A stretch of DNA of 64,000 bases from the NCBI RefSeq assembly GCF_032854445.1, contig NC_088304.1:25557704-25621703 (forward strand), given 5' to 3'. The notes below the pieces were generated by a model that saw only the letters and a list, made by a program, of their open reading frames with translations, was not told where the DNA came from and did not search any database. This document shows positions 57,625 through 64,000 of this stretch, piece after piece; the stretch's first letter is position 1, and each line of letters begins with the position of its first letter. This DNA is from Liolophura sinensis (taxonomy: Eukaryota > Mollusca > Polyplacophora > Chitonida > Chitonidae). Both the position numbers and the translations under genes were made by a program.

Positions 57625-59235
57625 GGTACTAATCATGTCTTTTACATGAAGCATGTATGTATCAGCTATTATTATATTGTGGTATGATATTGACCCTTAA
57701 CGACCCAAATACGAAGACGGTGTTATTCACTGAGAAAATCGGGGTCAAAAATTCTCATAAAAGAGTGAAGTATTTGTCAGTTGTAGGAAACCAGGCAAAA
57801 GAACCTATTCCACTATTTCCAAAGACTGAACTTATTTCAAAATGTCCAACTCGCACCGATATGGCTGAAATATTGCCAATGTGGCGTTCAGCCATTATCA
57901 TACATTTGTTCAAAATGTCCCAAATAAAGGAGGCCAGAAGAGGAACCTGTCATAATATCATAAAGGTGCTTGAGTCTAAGTAGTCTCCAACTATAATGTA
58001 TCATTTTTATTAATTCTGTTGGGCGGAGACGCATTGGTAGAAGTTCTGTGGTACTAATTGAAGGGTAAAGATTATCATGATTAGGAAATCAGAGAAACAC
58101 AGGAAAATGGATGACGATGGACATCAGGCGACAAAGCTGTGGTTTATTAAAAAGATGCAGTCTATTCTCAATGCCTTTAAGAGAGCTGAAACATGGTGCC
58201 TTTGAAACTTTACAGTAGTCGCCATTTTTTTTTATCTATGATGTACAATGTAAACAGAAGAAAGCTGTTTGTCTTCTAGTTCTTGCTTTAAATCCTACTC
58301 AAGGATATTTCTCTCACGACACGACAATGAACTGAAAAAACCCACTGCAGCCCACGATTTATATGACAATGCTGTTACACTAGGAAAGTGTTACTGTGTA
58401 CGTGTATTGTCTTCAAGTTTTACGACGAAGTGAAGCGTTGCAGAATTAAATGATTTATCCTGACTAGCCTTGTATTCTACTTAAAAAAAACACATATGTA
58501 CACAGAATCTCCACAGTGAAGCTTAATTCCACTTAACACCTATTCAGCACCATTTGGCTACCATGTGAAACACTAAAGTTGGATATTTATTGGGCTAAAA
58601 GTCCAGTTAAATAACGTAAAGTTGTGGTATCCTTTTTCTCGACTTACGCCACTGCCTTAATCAGTGCAATTTTAAGCCAGTGATCATCAATTCCGTCTTT
58701 ACTTTTCAGTATGGTTTGATTCGCGTTGAATGTTTTTATGCCTAATTAATACAAAAACGAATACTGTGCAAGTTACAATGCTAAGATGTTTTCGTGCATT
58801 CTGTTCAAAATCTTCTATTCCTATATCTAGACGTCAAAATCAATGACTCGGAAAAACTTGAATAAGCTTTTTTGTGGCTTGGACTGAACAAAGAGAAAAC
58901 TGAAGCCTTGTGTTTTCGGGAGAGCGAACACAAAACGGTCGTTAAATGGCTTCTTGTTGATGGGCAGACAAAACTGACACGTCTCCCAAACGTCTCTGCC
59001 TACGTTTTCCGGATAGAATTGAAACGGTGCATATGACATATGCAAACATAATCTCGGTGGGATATTTTTGTCGTTTTCCGTGTTTCATCAATGGCAAGGT
59101 TGTCTGTTAACATACTCTCACTGCATTAAAGATACCGCGGAAAAACTAATCTCATCAGAGAAATGTCGACGCTGAAAAAATGTCAGAAATGTCGCATATT
59201 TAACTAGTTAAACGTTTTGCGTCTCTTGAAGTTGA
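57625..59235. other. No gene recognised
   Basis: A plus frame of 108 codons at 57657-57983 and a minus frame of 72 codons at 58827-59045 have protein-like composition but no recognisable domain and no supporting splice partner. Confidence 0.35.
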
Positions 59236-59239
59236 CAAA

Positions 59240-61700
59240 TCCATCGCTTCTTTCGCTAAGGCGACATCTGATCGTCATCATTTGTTGCTTCACGCCTCCA
59301 ATACAAAACGCGTGAATCTTTTCGTTTACACCACATCTTGACCTTATCTCCCTTTGTCTCTGTTAATCAAACGCGTAATCCTCTTCTTGTCCTCAGCTAC
59401 GATGGACAAAAGTAGTGGATCAACTCCCTGAGATCATATCTTCTCTTAACTCTCTTTAATATACAAAATCGCATGCAGTTACATGTTGAAGTCACAACCG
59501 ATCCTCACTTCTCTTTACTTCAGTTATGCTGGACGGGTAAACCATTTCGCTGAAATATTATGTCTTCCACACCCGCCATTACTTTACTAAAAAGCAACTA
59601 TATTGTAAGTGACATCATAGTTTTATCCTAATTTCTGTTCTATTCTGACCTCTGTGGAGATCTAATTTCATCCTGGTCTCTCCTCGTTTCACTTTTCTGG
59701 ATGAAACGCGTGGACATCCTCCTTGTAATCCCATGTTATCCTGGACTCTCGTCGCCTCAATTCCTTGGACAAAACCCGTGGATCCCCTCGTTGTGATCCC
59801 ATGTCATCCTGGACTCTCGTCGCCTCAATTCCTTGGACAAAACCCGCGGACCCCCTCGTTGTGATCCCATGTTATCCTGGACTCTCGTCGCCTCAATTTC
59901 TTGGACAAAACCCGCGGACCCCCTCGTTGTGATCCCATGTTATCCTGGACTCTCGTCGCCTCAATTTCTTGGACAAAACCCGTGGACCCCCTCGTTGTGA
60001 TCTCATGTCATCCTGGACTCTCGTCGCCTCACTTTCCTTGGACAAAACCCGTGGAACTCCTCGTTGTGATCCAATGTTATCCTGGACTCTCGTCGCCTCA
60101 ATTCCTTGGACAAAACCTGTGGATGACCTCGTTGTGATCCCATGTCATCCTGGACTCTCGTAGCCTCACTTTCCTTGGACAAAACCCGTGGACCCCCTCG
60201 TTGTGATCCCATGTTATCCTGGACTCTCGTCGCCTCACTTTCTTGGACAAAACCCGTGGACCCCCTCGTTGTGATCCCATGTCATCCTGGACTCTCGTCG
60301 CCTCAATTCCTTGGAGAAAACCCGTGGACCCCCTTGTTGTGATCCCATGTTATCCTGGACTCTCGTCGCCTCACTTTCCTTGGACAAAACCCGTGGACCC
60401 CTCGTTGTGATCCCATATCATGCTAGACTCTCGTCGCCTCAATTCCTTGGACAAAACCCGTGGACCCCCTCGTTCTGATCCCATGTTATCCTTCACTCTC
60501 GTCGCCTCAATTCCTTGGAAAAACCCGTGGACCCCCTCGTTGTGATCCCATATCATGCTAGACTCTCGTCGCCTCAATTCCTTGGACAAAACCCGTGGAC
60601 CCCCTCGTTCTGATCCCATGTTATCCTTCACTCTCGTTGCCTCAATTCCTTGGAAAAACCCGTGGACCCCCTCGTTGTGATCCCATGTTATCCTGGACTC
60701 TCTTCGCCTCACTTTCCTTGGACAAAACTCGCGGACCCCCTCGTTGTGGTCCCATGTTATCCTGGACTCTCGTCGCCTCAATTCCTTGGACAAAAGCCGT
60801 GGACCCCCTCGTTGTGATCCCATGTCATCCTGGACTCTCGTAGCCTCACTTTCCTTGGACAAGAGCCGTGGACCCCCTCGTTGTGATCCCATGTCATCCT
60901 GGGCTCTCGTCGCCTCACTTTCCTTGGACAAAACCCGTGGACCCCCTCGTTGTGATCCCATGTCATCCTGGACTGTCGTCGCCTCACTTTCCTTGGACAA
61001 AACTCGTGGACCCCCTCGTTGTGATCCCATGTCATCCTGGACTCTCGTCGCCTCAATTTCTTGGACAAAACTCGTGGACCCCCTCGTTGTGATCCCATGT
61101 TATCCTGGACTCTCGTCGCCTCACTTTCCTTGGACAAAACCCGTGGACCCCCTCGTTGTGATCCCATGTCATCCTGGGCTCTCGTCGCCTCACTTTCCTT
61201 GGACAAAAGCCGTGGACCCCCTCGTTCTGATCCCATGTTATCCTGGACTCTCGTAGCCTCACTTTCCTTGGACAAAAGCCGTGGACCCCCTCGTTGTGAT
61301 CCCATGTCATCCTGGGCTCTCGTCGCCTCACTTTCCTTGGACAAAACCCGCCGACCCCCTCGTTATGATCTCATGTCATCCTGGACTCTCGTCGCCTCAC
61401 TTTCCTTGGACAAAACCCGTGGACCCCCTCGTTGTGATCCCATGTCATCCTGGGCTCTCGTCGCCTCAATTCCTTGGACAAAACCCGTGGACCCCCTCGT
61501 TGTGATCCCATGTCATCCTGGGCTCTCGTCGCCTCACTTTCTTTGGACAAAACCCGCCGACCCCCTCGTTATGATCTCATGTCATCCTGGGCTCTCGTCG
61601 TCTCACTTTCCTTGGGCAAAACGCGTGGACCCCCTCGTTGTGGTCCCATGTCACCCTGGACTCTCTCCGGCTCACTTTTCTTGGGTAAAATGCGCGAATC
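59240..61700 (+). repeat. 68-bp minisatellite, about 30 units plus decayed flank
   Basis: The unit contains GCCTCAATTCCTTGGACAAA, CCCGTGGACCCCCTCGTTGT, GATCCCATGTCATCCTGGAC and TCTCGTCG. Good units run from about 59640 to 61690 at 68-bp spacing. Sub-types vary at CAATTCC or CACTTTCC, TTATCC or TCATCC, and GGACTC or GGGCTC. A 133-bp two-unit block with rare changes (CATATCATGCTAG, TTCTGATC, TTATCCTTCACTC) is repeated at about 60405-60537 and 60538-60670. Heavily decayed units extend left to about 59240. Since 68 is not a multiple of three, three units return to the same frame, and frames of up to 234 codons (+) and 219 codons (-) run through it. None is taken as coding. Confidence 0.95.
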
Positions 61701-61839
61701 GCTGGTTAAAATCATGCTTCATTTTCATTACTGTTGGCCTTGTCCTGGAAAAACACGTGGAATGATGGACATTGACGGTAAAACACTACTTTTTGTTTTA
61801 CCTGATTCGTTTGGATCTTACAGCAGTCATTAATGGGGC

Positions 61840-62510
61840 ACGCGACTTATTCACACTAAAGTTGGATGGATAATGAAATATATTCTGCGTCTATTGTTTG
61901 TCAGTGATAGAAATATAAACCATAAAAATTTAAGAATTATACAATATTGTTAACATTATACATTGTATAATTATTTAGTTAATTTTTTTTATTCTCCGGG
62001 ATTCAGTTATGCAAACTATACACCCTCACATGAAACTGTTAAAATGCAATATTCATTAAGCACTGCATTGATGACGATGCAGTGAAAGGTAACTAGTTTC
62101 ATGCGATGTTCCAGGGTGAAACGTGTAGTCAGTGCATATTTATTTGTGTTTTATCAGGGTCCAATTATATATCCATCAAAAAACGTTTCAAGACAAAAAA
62201 AGTAATACGGATATTATGATGAATGCTAAATTTTGATAAGATAAATGCTCAGTTAACTATTCCATTTGATCATATTTAACACCTTATCTGACAGGCGTGT
62301 CGTTGGTTATTGTATAACGTTTTTCTCAGCAATTTGAATTGGGAACAAAAGTTATACTTCCTTCTGAAATTAATCCTATAAAGTTCTCGGTATTATTTAT
62401 ACATTGTCTATGTTAAACTGTATACTGCTGTACGCAACATGGTAGCGTAGGAGTTCTCATATTTTTGAGTGGGTGGGAGTTGGGATGTGGTAGGTATGCT
62501 AGGATACTCA
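61840..62510. other. No gene recognised
   Basis: Very AT-rich unique sequence without notable frames. Confidence 0.5.
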
Positions 62511-62514
62511 ATAC

Positions 62515-62605
62515 ATCTGTTTGATTGGTGTTTTAAGCCGTACTTAAGAATAGTTCACTTATGCGACGGCGGCCAGCATTATGGCGGAAAGAGCTCGGGG
62601 GGAGA
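62515..62605 (-). mobile_element. Family A SINE, 3' fragment
   Basis: Reverse: TTTGATTGGTGTTTTAAGCC, GTACTTAAGAATAGTTCACT, TATGCGACGGCGGCCAGCAT, TATGGCGG. Confidence 0.8.
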
Positions 62606-63038
62606 TACCCAATACATGTCAGCAGCAGAAAACACACGATATGAATATAAACATATTGTAACAGCAAAAGATGCAAAAGGAGATTTTAATATGCTGCTTA
62701 AATGCTTTGATTGTTTTAGGTATATTTTGTTTGTAAATCGGTGTCTGTGAAAGTTCATTGTGACTTTAATAGCTTGCAATCTATTGCAAGATTGTGAAGT
62801 AGCAAAAGTGGATGAGAAATCGTTTTCTGTGCAGTCTATAGAATGTTGCTGTCAGTTCTGTGACGACGTTGTTCAATACCACGTTTCGATCTCTAATCGT
62901 AGTTATATATCATTTGGCACAGAATAACATGGAATTGCACTGCGCATTGTATTTCTGCTCACCACATTGCGTATACATAATGCAAGATACTGCAAGATAA
63001 CGTAATAACTGACAGTTTATTCCTAGTTTAACAATTCA

Positions 63039-63431
63039 ATGTTCTGGTTTCCACTAAGAAGATCTGGCTTCCAGAACGAACATCCGGTTTACAGAACGAA
63101 CACCTGGCTTTCAGAACGAACATCTGGCTTTCAGTATAAAAGATCTGGCTTCCAGTACGAAGATCTGGCTTCCAAAACGAAGTATGAAGATCTATCTTGG
63201 AGAAAAAAGATCTGGCGTTCAGTACAAAGAGATCTGGCTTTCAGTACAAAGAGATCTGGCTTCCAGAAAGAAGATTTGTATAAAATTCTGGACAAACAAG
63301 GGATATGTTTTCAAGAGCGACGCATAATCGACAATAAGCAATTATACATAGATCGATTACGGGAATTTAGAGGTTTACTATTAAGGGGTTTCATTATGAA
63401 TAGAGCTATGATTGATGGACAGAGGCTGTAG
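63039..63431 (+). CDS. Hypothetical open frame of 130 codons over and beyond the 21-bp repeat
   Basis: The frame starts at ATG 63039 and reads repeated RSGFQxE-type heptapeptides (about residues 8-80), then continues for about 50 residues of non-repeat sequence (from EDLYKILDKQGICFQERRI to the stop at 63431), rich in charged and hydrophobic residues. I recognise no family. The tail staying open outside the repeat is the only reason to list it; chance is a real alternative, and no transcript or splice signal supports it. Confidence 0.15.
   Translation: MFWFPLRRSGFQNEHPVYRTNTWLSERTSGFQYKRSGFQYEDLASKTKYEDLSWRKKIWRSVQRDLAFSTKRSGFQKEDLYKILDKQGICFQERRIIDNKQLYIDRLREFRGLLLRGFIMNRAMIDGQRL
63048..63275 (+). 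repeat. 21-bp tandem repeat, about 11 degenerate units
   Basis: The unit is close to AGATCTGGCTTCCAGTACGAA, with variants CATCCGG, CTTTCAG and AGAACGAA, and one insertion near 63180-63215. Period 21, so a reading frame passes through. Confidence 0.88.
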
Positions 63432-63766
63432 AGGACGGAGTTACTGACCAAAAGTTACTGTGGTTTTTTCCCGTTGTGCCTGTGGTATTGCCAGGCGAAA
63501 TGAAGGCCTTACTCGAATTGTGGGAAACTTAATGTTCAGTGTAATGTGAAATAATTGCTTTAAGGTCTTGCTTTGTGAACGTTATTTGATAAAACCGGGA
63601 ACGTTTATGGCATCTCTGCCTAGTATCACACAAATCAGGCATGGTAACCTAAACGCAGTTCTAGTAACGACAGAAGTGGGAATCACGAATGTTCAGTTCA
63701 AAGCAAATCCCCCAAACTGCAAATAGTTTTTTTGTGATCAGTCATTTAATTTTTTAACAGTTTAAA

Positions 63767-63955
63767 ATGTCTCTCTTGAAACCAAACGGAACTCTCATGA
63801 AGAGACTTTTTAGAAGACGTTCTGACAGCGCACTCAAATCTTTGTTAACGGAGTCTTTAACATTTGTCCAAACTGTCTGTTCATTTTGGTCAGTTTTTGA
63901 CATCCTTAAAACCAAACCAAACGCTGGTTATTGGAATGCAGCTCGGGAGCTTTGA
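63767..63955 (+). CDS. Hypothetical 62-codon open frame near the window end
   Basis: ATG at 63767 (AAAATGT context) opens a frame with a basic LMKRLFRRRSDSALKSLL stretch, stopping at 63955. No family is recognised. Listed as weak because of composition only; it may be chance. Confidence 0.12.
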   Translation: MSLLKPNGTLMKRLFRRRSDSALKSLLTESLTFVQTVCSFWSVFDILKTKPNAGYWNAAREL

Positions 63956-64000
63956 CGTTTGGATCTGTGAAGCCAACAGCGCAATAGGCGACAGAGAAGG

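Noticed and set aside
60371-61765. Frames of 170-234 codons on both strands
   Set aside because: They run through the 68-bp minisatellite, which is open in several frames because its unit lacks stops.

Overview
The window looks like a gene-poor stretch of an animal nuclear genome, most likely a lophotrochozoan (mollusc or brachiopod grade). The evidence is split genes with GT-AG introns, strong Kozak starts, no operons or ribosome-binding sites, and many tRNA-derived SINE copies whose tails end in CAATCAAATAAATAAA-type runs, a style common in mollusc genomes. The clade is an inference; no single marker in the window fixes it. Most bases are intergenic or intronic DNA filled with SINEs, one other dispersed repeat family and minisatellites.

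Three coding loci can be supported. (1) At 1.6-4.7 kb on the minus strand is a secreted C-type lectin: a signal-peptide exon and two exons that together give a six-cysteine long-form lectin domain, joined by phase-1 introns that agree in frame. Its last exon is uncertain. (2) At 16929-17417 (+) and (3) at 32311-32838 (+) are two paralogous first exons of a Shaw/Kv3-type voltage-gated potassium channel. Each encodes a complete T1 tetramerisation domain with an intact H-x5-C-x20-CC zinc motif and ends in frame at a strong splice donor just before where S1 should begin. No S1-S6 or pore exon was found in the window. The two exons may therefore be alternative first exons of one channel, or first exons of tandem genes with very long introns.

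Layout: 0-5 kb, lectin gene with a repeat family copy on each side and a 3-copy repeat in its intron. 5-11 kb, a young SINE, a 35-bp minisatellite and a 71-bp minisatellite. 11-16.6 kb, old dispersed repeats and SINEs. 16.6-17.5 kb, first channel exon. 17.5-20.3 kb, intron or intergenic DNA and a 39-bp minisatellite that is open in several frames on both strands. 20.3-31.2 kb, SINEs and short tandem repeats. 31.5-32.9 kb, a 134-bp tandem duplication and the second channel exon. 33-59 kb, no recognisable gene, with nested SINEs, segment duplications and a few weak exon-like pieces. 59.2-61.7 kb, a 68-bp minisatellite of about 30 copies. 62-64 kb, a SINE fragment and a 21-bp repeat that continues into an open frame.

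Most long open frames in the window are by-products of minisatellites and should not be taken as proteins. The most interesting points are the paired T1 exons without a pore exon, a 31-bp piece of the second T1 exon sitting inside a SINE 1.5 kb upstream, and two cases of a SINE inserted into another SINE of the same family.
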